A stretch of DNA of 64,000 nt, from the NCBI RefSeq assembly GCF_026626705.1, contig NZ_JAPNKC010000001.1:868001-932000 (forward strand), given 5' to 3'. This document shows, piece after piece, positions 37,438 through 48,058 of the stretch. Under the pieces are notes generated by a model. It was not told the DNA's origin, did no database searches, and was given only the letters and a program-made list of their open reading frames with translations. The position numbers were made by a program, and so were the translations under genes. This stretch comes from Pyxidicoccus sp. MSG2. GTDB taxonomy: Bacteria; Myxococcota; Myxococcia; Myxococcales; Myxococcaceae. The stretch's first letter is position 1. Every line of letters starts with the position of its first letter.

Positions 37438-38543
37438 CGGACCGTCCCCGAGCGGTTCACGCGGTAGAGGGCCACCGCGCCCACCAGCATGAAGATGACG
37501 TTGGCCAGCTGCCCGGCCAGCTCCACCGGCAGCTTCCCCTTCTGTCCCATCTGCTCGAAGGCGCGGCTCAGCAGGTAGTACAGGACGTAGCCGCCCAGCG
37601 TCAGCAGATAGCCCCAGGCCCGCCCCGACTGCCGTCGGCCGATGGCCAGCGGCGTGCCCAGCAGCGCGAAGGCGATGGGCGCCAGCGCGTTGCCCAGCCG
37701 GTTGTGCAGCGCCATGCGGAACGAGCGCGGGTCTCCACCCTGCGCCTCCGCGTCGGCCGCCGCCTGCATGAGCTCCATGGGCGTCAGCTCCTCCTTCGCG
37801 GAGGTGAAGCGGCTGCGCTGGCCCATGGACACGCCCACGCCCACGCTGATGTCCGACTTGTCGAAGTGGATGACGCTGTAGTCCTCGCCCGCGCGGCCGG
37901 AGCGGTGGACCTCGCCGTCCTCCAGGGCGAAGCGCAGCACCTCGCCCTTCCCGCTGACGCCCACCTGACCTCGGTGCGCCAGCACCAGCAGCGGCGCGCT
38001 CGCCTCGCGGTCGTCGTGCAGCAGCACGTTCGTCCACCGCCCGTCCGTCGACGCCCGCTCCGCGTAGAGTGTCAGGTCGCTCAGGTCCTCGTAGAAGACG
38101 CCGGACTTCACGTCCCCCACCACGTTCTTCCGGATGACCTCGCTCACCAATTCCTTCACCCCGGTGAGCCCCCAGGGCTGCGCGGTGGAGGTAATCAGCA
38201 TCATCAGCGCGCTGAGCGTCGCGGCCACGCCCATCGGCGCGGCCAGCAGGCGCATCGGCCCCACGCCCAGCGACTGGAGCGCCGTCAGCTCCCTGTCTTC
38301 TCCCAGCCGCCCCAGCCCCAGGAGGATGGCCAGCAGGAAGGCGATGGGCAGCGCCATCATCAGGAAGTGCGGCGCCAGGTAGGCAATGAGCCGCCCCAGG
38401 TCCACCAGCGTCACCGAGGAGCCCAGCAGCACGTCCGTGCCCCGCAGGAACTGCATGACGAACAGGAGCAGGAACATGAACGCCACCCACACCCCGAGCG
38501 GCACCAGCAGCTCCCTGAGCAGGTAGCGAGAGACGCGGTTCAC
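37434..38543 (-). CDS. lptF: LPS export permease LptF
   Basis: The product has 369 aa. The N-terminus RVSRYLLRELLVPLGVWVAF and the following long helices, a periplasmic beta-domain (about 135-255) and C-terminal helices fit the YjgP/YjgQ family. The start GTG overlaps the PurD stop (GTGA at 38540-38543). It is the partner of LptG in the LptB2FG exporter. The conserved early GLGRLGEDRELTALQSLGVG is the coupling-helix region that contacts the LptB ATPase. Confidence 0.85.
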   Translation of the reverse strand: MNRVSRYLLRELLVPLGVWVAFMFLLLFVMQFLRGTDVLLGSSVTLVDLGRLIAYLAPHFLMMALPIAFLLAILLGLGRLGEDRELTALQSLGVGPMRLLAAPMGVAATLSALMMLITSTAQPWGLTGVKELVSEVIRKNVVGDVKSGVFYEDLSDLTLYAERASTDGRWTNVLLHDDREASAPLLVLAHRGQVGVSGKGEVLRFALEDGEVHRSGRAGEDYSVIHFDKSDISVGVGVSMGQRSRFTSAKEELTPMELMQAAADAEAQGGDPRSFRMALHNRLGNALAPIAFALLGTPLAIGRRQSGRAWGYLLTLGGYVLYYLLSRAFEQMGQKGKLPVELAGQLANVIFMLVGAVALYRVNRSGTVR

Positions 38544-39799
38544 GGCGCGGCCTTCATCCCTCGCGCGCCGATGTCCCGGCGGAAGTGCATGCCCTCGAAG
38601 CGCACCGCCTCCGCCGCCGCGTAGGCCCGCTCGCGCGCTTGCGCCAGGTCCTCACCCCGCGCGCACACCGTCAGCACCCGGCCGCCGCTCGTCACCAGCG
38701 CGCCGTCCTTCGCATCCACGCCCGCGAGGAACACCCTGGCGTCCGCCGGCACCGCGTCCAGCCCGTCGATGCGCTGGCCCTTCCTCGGCGCGTCCGGGTA
38801 GCCCTGCGCGGCCAGCACCACGCCCACCGATGCGCCGGGGTTCGACACCAGCGGCCGCGGCTCCAGCCGGCCTTTCGCGCATGCGTCCACCAGCGGCAGC
38901 AGGTCCTCGCCCAGCTGCATCATCAGCACCTGCGTCTCCGGGTCGCCGAAGCGCGCGTTGAACTCCAGCACCTTCGGCCCGCTGCGCGTGAGCATCAGCC
39001 CCGCGTACAGCACGCCCCGGAACGGGAGCCCGCGCCGGCGCAGCACGGCCAGCGTGGGGGCGACGACGCGCTCCCCCACTTCAGCCAATTGCGCGTCGGT
39101 CAGGAAGGGGGCCGGGCTGTACGCGCCCATGCCGCCGGTGTTGGGCCCCGTGTCCCCGTCTCCCACCCGCTTGTGGTCCTGCGACAGGGGCAGCATGACG
39201 TAGCGCTCGCCGTCGCACAGGGCCATGGCGGAGACCTCCTCGCCCTCCAGCAACTCCTCCAGGACCATCGTCTGGCCCGCCGCGCCCATGGCGCCCACCG
39301 CGCGCACCGCCGCCCGGGCGGCCTCCACGTCGTGCGCCACGATGACGCCCTTGCCCGCGGCCAACCCGTCCGCCTTGACGACGATGCGGCCCTGCTCCAC
39401 CGCGTAGGCTTCTGCCCGAGCCACGTCCGTGAAGGTGCGGAAGGCCGCGGTGGGCACGCCCGCCTCGGCCATGATTTCCTTCGCGAAGGCCTTGGAGCCC
39501 TCGATGAGGGCCGCGCCCGCCACCGGGCCGAAGCAGGGGATGCCGGCCTTCGCCAGCGCGTCCGCCACGCCCGCCACCAGCGGCGCCTCCGGCCCCACCA
39601 TCACCAGGTCCACCGCCTCGCGCTTCGCCAGCGCCACCACCTCGTCCGGCACTTCGGCGCGCACCGGGACGTTGGTGGCCAGCCGCGCGGTGCCCGGGTT
39701 GCCGGGGCCGCACAGCAGCCGGGTGAGCCGGGGGCTCTGGGACAGCTTCCACGCGAGCGCGTGCTCACGGCCTCCGGAACCGAGCAGCAGGACCTTCAC
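38540..39799 (-). CDS. purD: Phosphoribosylamine-glycine ligase
   Basis: The product has 419 aa, normal for GARS. GTG 39799 has GAGGTG just upstream. Typical signatures are KVLLLGSGGREHALAWKL, the ATP-grasp VVKADGLAAGKGVIV and NTGGMGAYSPAP, and FNARFGDPETQ. It joins glycine to phosphoribosylamine in purine synthesis. It overlaps lptF and starts 8 bp after the zinc-finger/TPR gene, so purine, LPS-export and TPR genes share one transcript, an unusual grouping. Confidence 0.97.
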   Translation of the reverse strand: MKVLLLGSGGREHALAWKLSQSPRLTRLLCGPGNPGTARLATNVPVRAEVPDEVVALAKREAVDLVMVGPEAPLVAGVADALAKAGIPCFGPVAGAALIEGSKAFAKEIMAEAGVPTAAFRTFTDVARAEAYAVEQGRIVVKADGLAAGKGVIVAHDVEAARAAVRAVGAMGAAGQTMVLEELLEGEEVSAMALCDGERYVMLPLSQDHKRVGDGDTGPNTGGMGAYSPAPFLTDAQLAEVGERVVAPTLAVLRRRGLPFRGVLYAGLMLTRSGPKVLEFNARFGDPETQVLMMQLGEDLLPLVDACAKGRLEPRPLVSNPGASVGVVLAAQGYPDAPRKGQRIDGLDAVPADARVFLAGVDAKDGALVTSGGRVLTVCARGEDLAQARERAYAAAEAVRFEGMHFRRDIGARGMKAAP

Positions 39800-39806
39800 A
39801 TCCACC

Positions 39807-42800
39807 TCACCGTTCCAATTGGTAGAGCATCCGCTTGGCGGGGAGGTACGACGGGTCCAACCCCACCACGCGCACCAGGGTGTCTCGTGCCACGTCGCGC
39901 CGCTGGGGCGCATCCAGCTCCGCCAGCCGCGCCTGCGCCGACAGCAGCGCGGGCGCCAGCGCCAGCGCGTCCCTCAGCGAGCGCTTTGCGGGCTCCACCT
40001 GCCGGGACTCCGCCAGCGCAAGCCCCAGCGCCAGGTGGGCGATGGGCATCTGCCGGCCCTCCGCGGCCGCGCGCGCGCCCAGGGCCTTCGCCTCGGACGT
40101 GTTGCCGCGCTCGAGCGCGATGAGCGAGCGGTACGCGAGCGCCGCCGCGTTGTTCGCGTCCACCTCCAGCACGTCGCGGAAGTGCCGCTCGGCCGCGTCG
40201 AAGTTGTCCTGGTGGAAGCGCAGCAGGCCCTCGTACAGGAGCGGGGACGGGTCCTCCGGCCCTTCGGCCAGTGCGAGGAGGTTGCCCTCCACCCCCTCCA
40301 CCGTGTCGTGCGGGCGCAGCCAGAAGCGCGTCGCCACCGGCCGGGGCGCCAGCCGCATCGGGTCCGATTGGAGCGCCGGGTTGAGCGCGCGGAAGGCGTC
40401 GTCCCGCCGCTTCGCGCTCGCGGAGGCCACGCCGGCCAGCAACTGCGCATCCAGCCTGCGCCCATCCAGCCGCACCGCCTCCTGGAAGCGCTCCACCGCC
40501 TCGGCGGGCTTCTTCTCCAGGAGCAGCAGCCGGCCCTCGAGCACCTTCTCCAGCGAGGCGTCATCCAGGCGCCCCTGGAAGCCCGTGAAGTGCTCCCGCG
40601 CCTTCGCGGCGTCGCGGCGGCCCAGGGCCACCAGGAAGACCTGGAGGTGCGCCTCGGGCAGTGCCTTCACCAGCGTCAGGGCCTCCTCGGCCGACTTCGC
40701 CGCCCCGTCCGCGTCGTTGGCGGAGCGCTGCGCGGCCGCCAGGTGCACCAACACCTCGGCCACCTCGGGGTTCTCGTAGCGGGAGCGGTTCTTCAGGAGC
40801 GCGCGCAGCTCACGCACGGCGGCGGTGGGGTTGTCCTCCGACTGGTAGCGCAGCATGGCCAGCGGCAGCAGCGCACGCAGCTCGGTGGGGTCCGCCTTCA
40901 CGCGCGCCTCGTACAGCTTGCGCGCCTCCCCGTGCTCCCCCACCTCCTGGTAGATGCGCGAGGTGACGGCCAGGCTGTCCCAGTCCCCGGGGTTCGCCGC
41001 CAGGCGCTTGCGCAGCGTGGCCAGCGCGAGCGAGTACTCACCGGCCGACTCGTGCGCCAGCGCGCGGTAGTACGCCACGCGCTTGAGGTCCGGGGCGAGC
41101 TTCTGCGCGTCGTCGAAGTGCGTGCGCGCCAGCTCGCGGGACGAGGACAGGAAGACGCGCCCCAGCACCAGGTGCGCCTCCGCCTTCTGCTCGTCGGTGA
41201 CCTTGGGGAGGGCCAGCAGTTCCTCGGCCAGCTTGCGCGCCTGCTCCATCCGCTCCGGCTGCCGCGAGCGGACCAGCAGCAGGTTCGCGTTCGACAGCAG
41301 CAGCGACGCCGTGCGGCCGGAGCGGGCCTGCGCGGTCTCCACCAGCGCGCTCGCCTCCTGGAAGGTGGCGTCATCCATGCCCGAGCCACGGCCCAGCGCC
41401 AGCGCCTGTACGTAGCCGGCGATGGCCGCGTCGCTCTGCGGGTCCAGGAGCAGCGCCTGCTGGAAGGACTCCTCCGCCTCGCCGTACGCGAAGCGCTCGT
41501 CCCGGGCGAGCTGCTGCTGCCCCTCCGCCAGCTTCTCCGCGCTGGTGGTGCCGGTGAGCTCCTCCAGGTACTTCAGCTTCCAGCGCGACAGCGAGGCCTG
41601 CACCGCTTCGGGGACGGGCGGCGGCGCTGGCGGCGGTGCATTGCGACGTACGTCATCCTGGTGCTTCGCGTAGAGGAAGTACGCCCCGGCGCCACCGCCG
41701 AGGAGCACCACCGCGAGCACCCCCAGGAGCGCGCCCCGCCGCCCACCGGATGCGCGGTCCGCGGCCGGGAGTTGCGCGGTGCCCGTCCGCACCGAGGAGA
41801 TGCTGGAGTTGCGCACGCCACTTCGGGGCTCGGGCCCCATGGACGGCGCGGCCGCGCGGGGACCGCTGCGGGGCTCCGGGCCCATGTCGGGGATGATGTC
41901 GGTGCTGATGGGAATGCGCGGGCTGCTGTTGCTCCTCGGCTCCGCCCCCAGCGCGGGGGCCGCGGAGGCACGCGGGGCGCTGCGAGGCTCGGGCGGCAGC
42001 GGAGACGCGGACGCAGAGCCCGCTTCCAGCGAGGTGAGCGGCGGCAGGAAGTCCGCGCCCGCCGCGGCAACAGGCACGGGCACGGGGGTCTCCGCCGCGG
42101 GCACGGCCGACGCCGGCTGCCGCTGCCGGCAGTCGTCGCACATGCCGAGCGCCTGGTCGAAGGAGTCCGTCAGCGGCTTGCCACAGGAGCGGCAGCCGCC
42201 CGTGGCCGGCTTCCCAGCCGAGGCGGCGGGGGACGCCGCGCGCGGGGCGGAGGCCCCACCGGGCGAAGGCGCCACGGGCACGCGCGCCACGAGCTCGGGA
42301 GGCGCGGAGGGTGCCGGCCCGAGGAAGTCCAGCAGCGGGTCCTCCACGGCGGCGGCATTGCCCGCCCCCGAGGCGGCCGGCGACGCGAGGCCGGGAGCCG
42401 CGAACGGGTCCACCGGCGGCGCGGACGCGGGGGTGGGAGACGGCATCGCGCCGAAGTCGGAGAACAGGTCCGAGCCCGGTGCACCACCCCCACCCTGTGC
42501 GGGACGGGGTGGCGCCGCGGCCGCTGGCGCGGGACGGGGCGGCGTGGCGGCCGCGGGCGGAGGCGAGCCGAAGTCTCCGAAGAGGTCGTCCGCGGCCGGG
42601 GCCGCGGGCGCGGCCTCCGGAGTGGGAGGAGCCGGGGTGGCGGGCGCCGCGGGCTGCGGCGTGGGAGCCGGCGCGCCAACTGCGGGCGCGGCCGTGGGAT
42701 CGCGCCGCACGAGCTGCAGGTGCCGGCAACGGGGACACTGCGCGCGAACGCCCTTGGCGGTGATCAGTCGATCATCGATCGCATAGGCGGCCGCGCATTT

Positions 42801-42818
42801 CTGACAGACGATGCGCAT
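39807..42818 (-). CDS. Zinc-finger (MJ0042) and TPR membrane protein between purH and purD
   Basis: The product has 1003 aa. ATG 42818 lies 3 bp after the PurH stop. Residues 1-35 form an MJ0042 zinc finger (C5, C8, C28, C31). A Pro/Ala-rich cytoplasmic region follows with repeated short motifs DDLFGDFG, SDLFSDFG and DPLLDFLG, then a second CxxC...CxxC finger (about 209-231), one transmembrane helix (about 362-382) and about 600 residues of TPR-like helices, probably periplasmic. This architecture resembles proteins of the myxobacterial gliding machinery and other envelope complexes, but I cannot assign it to a named one. Its location inside a purine operon may be passive. Confidence 0.75.
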   Translation of the reverse strand: MRIVCQKCAAAYAIDDRLITAKGVRAQCPRCRHLQLVRRDPTAAPAVGAPAPTPQPAAPATPAPPTPEAAPAAPAADDLFGDFGSPPPAAATPPRPAPAAAAPPRPAQGGGGAPGSDLFSDFGAMPSPTPASAPPVDPFAAPGLASPAASGAGNAAAVEDPLLDFLGPAPSAPPELVARVPVAPSPGGASAPRAASPAASAGKPATGGCRSCGKPLTDSFDQALGMCDDCRQRQPASAVPAAETPVPVPVAAAGADFLPPLTSLEAGSASASPLPPEPRSAPRASAAPALGAEPRSNSSPRIPISTDIIPDMGPEPRSGPRAAAPSMGPEPRSGVRNSSISSVRTGTAQLPAADRASGGRRGALLGVLAVVLLGGGAGAYFLYAKHQDDVRRNAPPPAPPPVPEAVQASLSRWKLKYLEELTGTTSAEKLAEGQQQLARDERFAYGEAEESFQQALLLDPQSDAAIAGYVQALALGRGSGMDDATFQEASALVETAQARSGRTASLLLSNANLLLVRSRQPERMEQARKLAEELLALPKVTDEQKAEAHLVLGRVFLSSSRELARTHFDDAQKLAPDLKRVAYYRALAHESAGEYSLALATLRKRLAANPGDWDSLAVTSRIYQEVGEHGEARKLYEARVKADPTELRALLPLAMLRYQSEDNPTAAVRELRALLKNRSRYENPEVAEVLVHLAAAQRSANDADGAAKSAEEALTLVKALPEAHLQVFLVALGRRDAAKAREHFTGFQGRLDDASLEKVLEGRLLLLEKKPAEAVERFQEAVRLDGRRLDAQLLAGVASASAKRRDDAFRALNPALQSDPMRLAPRPVATRFWLRPHDTVEGVEGNLLALAEGPEDPSPLLYEGLLRFHQDNFDAAERHFRDVLEVDANNAAALAYRSLIALERGNTSEAKALGARAAAEGRQMPIAHLALGLALAESRQVEPAKRSLRDALALAPALLSAQARLAELDAPQRRDVARDTLVRVVGLDPSYLPAKRMLYQLER

Positions 42819-42821
42819 GAC

Positions 42822-44366
42822 TCAGTGACGGAAGTGTCGCACTCCCGTCAGCACCATGGCCATCCCATGTTCGTCCGCCGCGGCGATGACCTCCGCGTCC
42901 CGGACCGAGCCGCCAGGGTGGACCACACATGTCGCACCAGCCCGGGCGGCCTCATCCAGCCCGTCCCGGAAGGGGAAGAAGGCGTCCGAGGCCACGGCGC
43001 TCCCCTTGAGGGCCTCGCCGCCGCGCTTCATCGCGATGCGCACCGAGTCCACCCGGTTCGTCTGACCGCCGCCCTGCGCGAGGAGCTGGTCCCCCGAGGA
43101 GAACACGATGGCGTTGCTCTTCACGTGCTTGCACACCTTCCAGGCGAAGCGAAGGGCCCGCTCCTCCTCCGGCGTGGGAGCACGCTTGGAGACCACCTTC
43201 CAGCTGAGCGCGGGCTCGACGGCGTCCCGGTCCATGAGGAGCAGACCGCCAGACACGCTCCTGGCGTCGAGCTGGGCCCTCGGCCGGGCTTGCGGCGAGG
43301 CAAGCGCGGGGCCCGCCTCCAGCAACCGCAGGTTCTTCTTCGCCGCCAGCACCTGGAGCGCCGCGGCCGAGTAGGACGGCGCGATGACCGCCTCCAGGAA
43401 GGTCTCCGCCATCGCCTGGGCGGTGGCCTCGTCCACCTCGCGATTGAGGGCGACGATGCCGCCGAAGGCGGACACCTCGTCCACCGCGCGCGCCGTGCGG
43501 TACGCCTTCACCAGCGCGTCATCCACCGACACGCCACACGGGGTGTTGTGCTTGATGATGACCGCGCAGGGCTTCTCCGGGAACTCCAGCAGCAGCCCCA
43601 GCGCAGCGTCCAGGTCGAGGATGTTGTTGTACGAGAGCTCCTTGCCCTGCAGCACCTTGGAGAAGGCCACCGTCGGCTCGGACGGCGCGGAGTGCTCGCG
43701 GTAGAAGGCGCCGCGCTGGTGCGGGTTCTCCCCGTACCTCAAGTCTTGCGCCTTCTGGTACGCCAGCGACAGCTCGCCCGGGAAGGGCTCGCCCGCGCCA
43801 CCCGACAGCCACGCGGAGATGGACGCGTCGTAGGCCGCCGTGTGCGCGAAGGCCTTGCGCATCAGCTTGCGCCGCGTCTCCTCGCCCACCGCCTTCTGCT
43901 GCTCCAACTCCGCGAGCACCGTGGGGTAGTCGTCCGGGTCCACGACGACGGCGACGTGCCGGAAGTTCTTCGCGGACGCGCGCACCATCGCCGGCCCGCC
44001 GATGTCAATCTGCTCGATGACGTCCGCCTCGGCGGCGCCCGAGGCCACCGTCTGGCGGAACGGGTACAGGTTCACCGCGACGAGGGAGATGGGCTCGATG
44101 CCGTGCGCCTTCATCTCCGCCCTGTCACCCTCCAGGTCCACGCGGCCCAGCAGGCCACCGTGGATGCGGGGGTGCAGCGTCTTCACGCGGCCACCGAGAA
44201 TCTCGGGGCTCTGCGTGTGTTCGGACACCTTGGTGGCCGGGACGCCGGCACCCTTGAGCGCCTCCAGCGTGCCTCCGGTGGAGAGCAACCGGAAACCCAG
44301 GCGAACGAGGCCCTGGGCGAAGGGGACCAGACCGCGCTTGTCGGAAACGCTGAGGAGAGCCAGCAC
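42822..44366 (-). CDS. purH: Bifunctional AICAR transformylase/IMP cyclohydrolase
   Basis: The product has 514 aa. GTG 44366 gives [17 protein letters not shown], the normal N-terminus. The IMP cyclohydrolase (MGS-like) domain covers about 1-200 ([16 protein letters not shown]), and the transformylase domain has [18 protein letters not shown] and the late [19 protein letters not shown]. It performs the last two steps of IMP synthesis using 10-formyl-tetrahydrofolate. It heads the purH, TPR, purD, lptF, lptG, ligase row. Confidence 0.97.
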   Translation of the reverse strand: MLALLSVSDKRGLVPFAQGLVRLGFRLLSTGGTLEALKGAGVPATKVSEHTQSPEILGGRVKTLHPRIHGGLLGRVDLEGDRAEMKAHGIEPISLVAVNLYPFRQTVASGAAEADVIEQIDIGGPAMVRASAKNFRHVAVVVDPDDYPTVLAELEQQKAVGEETRRKLMRKAFAHTAAYDASISAWLSGGAGEPFPGELSLAYQKAQDLRYGENPHQRGAFYREHSAPSEPTVAFSKVLQGKELSYNNILDLDAALGLLLEFPEKPCAVIIKHNTPCGVSVDDALVKAYRTARAVDEVSAFGGIVALNREVDEATAQAMAETFLEAVIAPSYSAAALQVLAAKKNLRLLEAGPALASPQARPRAQLDARSVSGGLLLMDRDAVEPALSWKVVSKRAPTPEEERALRFAWKVCKHVKSNAIVFSSGDQLLAQGGGQTNRVDSVRIAMKRGGEALKGSAVASDAFFPFRDGLDEAARAGATCVVHPGGSVRDAEVIAAADEHGMAMVLTGVRHFRH

Positions 44367-44471
44367 GTGTGGGCCTCGGTGTGCGGGGAGCGGCGCGGTA
44401 GTAGCAACCACCCCCAGGGGTGTCAACGCAACACGTTGGCCTTCGTCGACGGGCGAAAGTCGCCCGGTGTT

Positions 44472-44963
<492 letters not shown>

Positions 44964-45008
44964 GTCCCCTCCACGTGAGGCCAGTCTACCCGGTTCCGGG
45001 CCGGCATC

Positions 45009-45533
45009 TTATTGCGAACGGATGGTTTCGTCTTCGCGTGCGGTTACTGCGCTGCCCAGCCGGGCCACATCCCGGACCAGATCCTGCGCTCTTTGCCTCA
45101 GGGTTGCCAACTCCACCTCGAGGGTACGACGGTGCTCCCCTCCAAAGGCGCGGTCCCCCAGTTCCTCCTGGAACCCGTTCAATAGACCCGCCAGGTCCCG
45201 CTCCAGCTGGTCGATGTGGTTGGCATGGAAGACGTAGGAGCGCTTGATGTCCTCCAGGGTGTGCCCCTCCGCCATCATCTTCTTGATGACATTGATGCGG
45301 CGCACCGCTTCCACCGGGTAGAGCCCCCGGCTCCCCTGATGCTTCCCCTTGCGGCCCACACGGCGGCTGCGCGGTAGCAGTCCCGCCTGGACGTACTTGC
45401 GGAACGTCGCCTCCGACAGCCGCACGCCCCGAGGCCGGAAGATTTCCAGGATGGCGCTCGCGGGCAGGCCGCCCGCGTTCTCGCGCTCGATCCGAGCAAT
45501 CTCGTCGGGAGCCAGCAGGTCCATCGAATCCAT
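45009..45533 (-). CDS. MerR-family transcriptional regulator with coiled-coil tail
   Basis: The product has 174 aa. A winged helix-turn-helix near residues 20-85 (ILEIFRPRGVRLSEATFRKYVQAGLLP, then GLYPVEAVRRINVIKKMM) is followed by a long coiled coil (about 100-165). It has no C-terminal cysteine metal site, so the inducer is unknown. ATG 45533 or ATG 45524 is the start; neither has a ribosome site, and TATATT overlaps the region (45536-45541), hinting at a very short leader. The sigma-4-like gene begins 45 bp downstream. Confidence 0.85.
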   Translation of the reverse strand: MDSMDLLAPDEIARIERENAGGLPASAILEIFRPRGVRLSEATFRKYVQAGLLPRSRRVGRKGKHQGSRGLYPVEAVRRINVIKKMMAEGHTLEDIKRSYVFHANHIDQLERDLAGLLNGFQEELGDRAFGGEHRRTLEVELATLRQRAQDLVRDVARLGSAVTAREDETIRSQ

Positions 45534-45755
45534 TGAATATAGGCTACTGAATGGGGGCCACTGAGTGCCAGAGCCGATCGTAAAGGTCAAGGTGGACTGC
45601 AACAGGGCTGATCGACGGACGACGATTCGGGCGGTGCGGAGCCGGGGGCGGAAGGCCGCCGCCGGCGCGCGCTCAGCGGGTGACGGGGGGCCACTCAGGG
45701 CGGCGCGAAGGGTGCGCGGCCCCGGGGCTTCCGGCAACGTTCAGTGGATGACGCT

Positions 45756-48038
45756 TCAGTGGGCCCTGGGCGCGCGGAACTCGCGAAGCACCGACGTCCC
45801 GGCGGCGACGGTGACGTCGAACCACTTGTCCCCGGCCGGGTGCTCGAAGTGCAGCTTGTAGGTGCCCGGGGAGAGCTTGTAGGAGGCGCGCCCGGAGACT
45901 TCGCCCATGCGCTTCCCGTTGATGAAGACGGTGGCGTACGGCGAGGCCCGCACCTGGAGCGTGCCGGTGGACGCGGCCGGCTGGCTGTCCTGGGTGTCGG
46001 CGGCCGCGGGGCGGGAGTCGCCAGCGGCGGGCCGGGGCTCGGTGCCGAGCGCCTCCTCGCGCTTCAGCCCATCCACCTCGGCGGTGTCGGAGTCGGGGCT
46101 TCCATCGCCACGGGCGGCCACGGGGGCGCTGCCGGTGCCCGCGGGGATGCTTCCCGGGACGGAAGGCCGGGCGGGCACGTCGGCCTTCACGGCCGGCGCG
46201 GTGGCCGTGCCCGAGGTACCGGTGGGCGGCGTCCCACCCGTCCCCGGCGCCGTCGTGGCGGCACTCCCGCTGGCGGGGGCCGTCTCGGTGGACGCGGCCT
46301 GCGCGCGGAAGCGCATCACCGCCACGCCGCCGCCCAGGACGGCCAGCCCCACCGCCGCGGACAGGCCCAGGGCCAGCGGGCGGCGGCGGGCCACGGGCTT
46401 CTCCGGGCCCTGTGCGTACGCCGGGAGGCCCCCGGACGGAGCTCGTCGCGCCGGAGCCTCGACGGAGCCATGAGCCTCCAGGCCGTCCGGCCCGGTCGAC
46501 GAGACGGTGTCTGGTGCCTCGTCGTCCGAAGCCGCCTCCAGTAAGGGCGCCCCGACGCCCGGGGCGGCGGAAGGAACGTTCCTTCCAACGGACGAAACGC
46601 CGTCGGGCTGGCTCGGCCTCCGGCCACTGACGGACGAAACGCCGTCGGGCTGGCTCGGCCTCCTACCGCTGACAGAGGAAACGCCCTCGGGCGGGCTCGG
46701 CCTCCGGCCACCGGACGGCGTACCACTCGCCGCCCCGGCGTCACTCCCCTCTCCCGTCACGGCGGGAGTGCCCTCCGGACGGCTCGGTCTCACCGTGGCG
46801 ACGGGCGCGGCCACCGGCGGCATGGGGCGAGGCACCGGCGAGGAGGCCACCGCTGGCAGCGGCATCATCGGCGTGGCCATGGGCGGCAGCGGCACGGACG
46901 GCGCGGCCTCCGCCTCATCCCGGCGCGGCAGCACGAAGGTCGGCGCGTTGATGTCCTCGTCCGGGGTGGGCGCCACCGCCACGCCCCGCCCGCTCGAGAC
47001 ACCCGGCATCACCGCCGTGGGCTCGCGCGGCACCTGCACGCGCACGTCGACGCCGGGAGGCACCGGGGCGTCCTCCACGTGCGTCCGCTCCTGCACCGTG
47101 GGCAGGGCCTGGGTGAGGCTGGTGGGGAACAGGCGCCGCATGAAGGCGCTCAGGTCCGTGTCGTCCACCGTCTTCGCGTGCTTCAGCACGCACTGGGCCA
47201 GGGCGCGCTCCAGCTCTCCCGCCGTCTGGAAGCGGGCCGCCGGCTCCCGGTCCAGCGCGCGCACGATGACGGCGTCCAGGTCCTCCGGCACATCCGGGTT
47301 GAGGCGGGCCGGAGGTGGAATGGCGCTCTGCTGCACCGCGCGCAGCACCGCCACCTCGGAGTCCCCGTCGAACAGCCGCCCGCCGGTGAGCATCTCCCAC
47401 AGCACCACGCCCAGGGCGAAGATGTCCGTACGCGCATCCACGGCCTCGCCGCGGGCCTGCTCGGGGGACATGTACGCGAACTTGCCCTTGAGCACGCCGG
47501 GCTGCGTGAGCTTGTTGCCCGCCTTGGCGATGCCGAAGTCGGTCAGCTTCACCGCGCCGTCGAAGGACAGCAGCACGTTGTGCGGGGTGACGTCCCGGTG
47601 CACCAGGTCCAGCGGCTGCCCGTTCACCTTGACCCGGTGCGCGTAGTGCAGCCCGCGCGCCACCTCCGTGCCGATGTGCGCCACCATCACCGGCGGCACC
47701 GGCTCCATCAATTCCTTGCACCGCTTGCGCAGCTCCCACAGCGAGCAGCCGCGCACGTACTCCATGGCCAGGTAGTACGTGTCCTCGTGCTTGTCGAAGT
47801 CGAAGATCTGCACCACGTTGGCGTGGTTGAGCCGGGAGGCCAGGCGCGCCTCGGCGATGAACATCCCGACGAACTCGGGGTCGCTCGCGAGGAAGGCGCG
47901 CACCCGCTTGATGACGACCTCCTTCTCGAAGCCCTCGGCGCCCCGGGCCGTGCACAGGTAGATCTCCGCCATCCCGCCCTCGGCGAGCTTGCGACGGACG
48001 ACGTACTTGCCGATGTGGGTGCCGACTTCGAGCGTCAA
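45756..48038 (-). CDS. Eukaryotic-type Ser/Thr protein kinase with PEGA domain
   Basis: The product has 760 aa. TTG 48038 is the only start giving a complete kinase N-terminus. The kinase domain (about 9-285) is intact: K44 in VVIKR, HRD 147-149, DFG 167-169 and MSPEQA. A Pro/Ser-rich linker holds three 14-aa repeats ([14 protein letters not shown]). One transmembrane helix follows near 555-580, and the C-terminal extracytoplasmic PEGA domain (about 690-755) ends the protein. Such receptors phosphorylate unknown targets after envelope signals. It starts 20 bp after a sister kinase gene. Confidence 0.88.
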   Translation of the reverse strand: MTLEVGTHIGKYVVRRKLAEGGMAEIYLCTARGAEGFEKEVVIKRVRAFLASDPEFVGMFIAEARLASRLNHANVVQIFDFDKHEDTYYLAMEYVRGCSLWELRKRCKELMEPVPPVMVAHIGTEVARGLHYAHRVKVNGQPLDLVHRDVTPHNVLLSFDGAVKLTDFGIAKAGNKLTQPGVLKGKFAYMSPEQARGEAVDARTDIFALGVVLWEMLTGGRLFDGDSEVAVLRAVQQSAIPPPARLNPDVPEDLDAVIVRALDREPAARFQTAGELERALAQCVLKHAKTVDDTDLSAFMRRLFPTSLTQALPTVQERTHVEDAPVPPGVDVRVQVPREPTAVMPGVSSGRGVAVAPTPDEDINAPTFVLPRRDEAEAAPSVPLPPMATPMMPLPAVASSPVPRPMPPVAAPVATVRPSRPEGTPAVTGEGSDAGAASGTPSGGRRPSPPEGVSSVSGRRPSQPDGVSSVSGRRPSQPDGVSSVGRNVPSAAPGVGAPLLEAASDDEAPDTVSSTGPDGLEAHGSVEAPARRAPSGGLPAYAQGPEKPVARRRPLALGLSAAVGLAVLGGGVAVMRFRAQAASTETAPASGSAATTAPGTGGTPPTGTSGTATAPAVKADVPARPSVPGSIPAGTGSAPVAARGDGSPDSDTAEVDGLKREEALGTEPRPAAGDSRPAAADTQDSQPAASTGTLQVRASPYATVFINGKRMGEVSGRASYKLSPGTYKLHFEHPAGDKWFDVTVAAGTSVLREFRAPRAH
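46591..46716 (-). repeat. Three 42-bp repeats in the kinase linker
   Basis: Units begin at 46591, 46633 and 46675 (spacing exactly 42 bp). Each encodes a variant of [14 protein letters not shown]. Two copies are nearly identical in DNA, suggesting recent duplication. Confidence 0.75.
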
Positions 48039-48058
48039 GGGAGCATCCGGAGGTGGGC

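Noticed and set aside
42170..42679. Separate Pro/Arg-rich minus-strand gene within the zinc-finger/TPR gene
   Set aside because: It is an out-of-frame reading of the low-complexity linker with no start signals.
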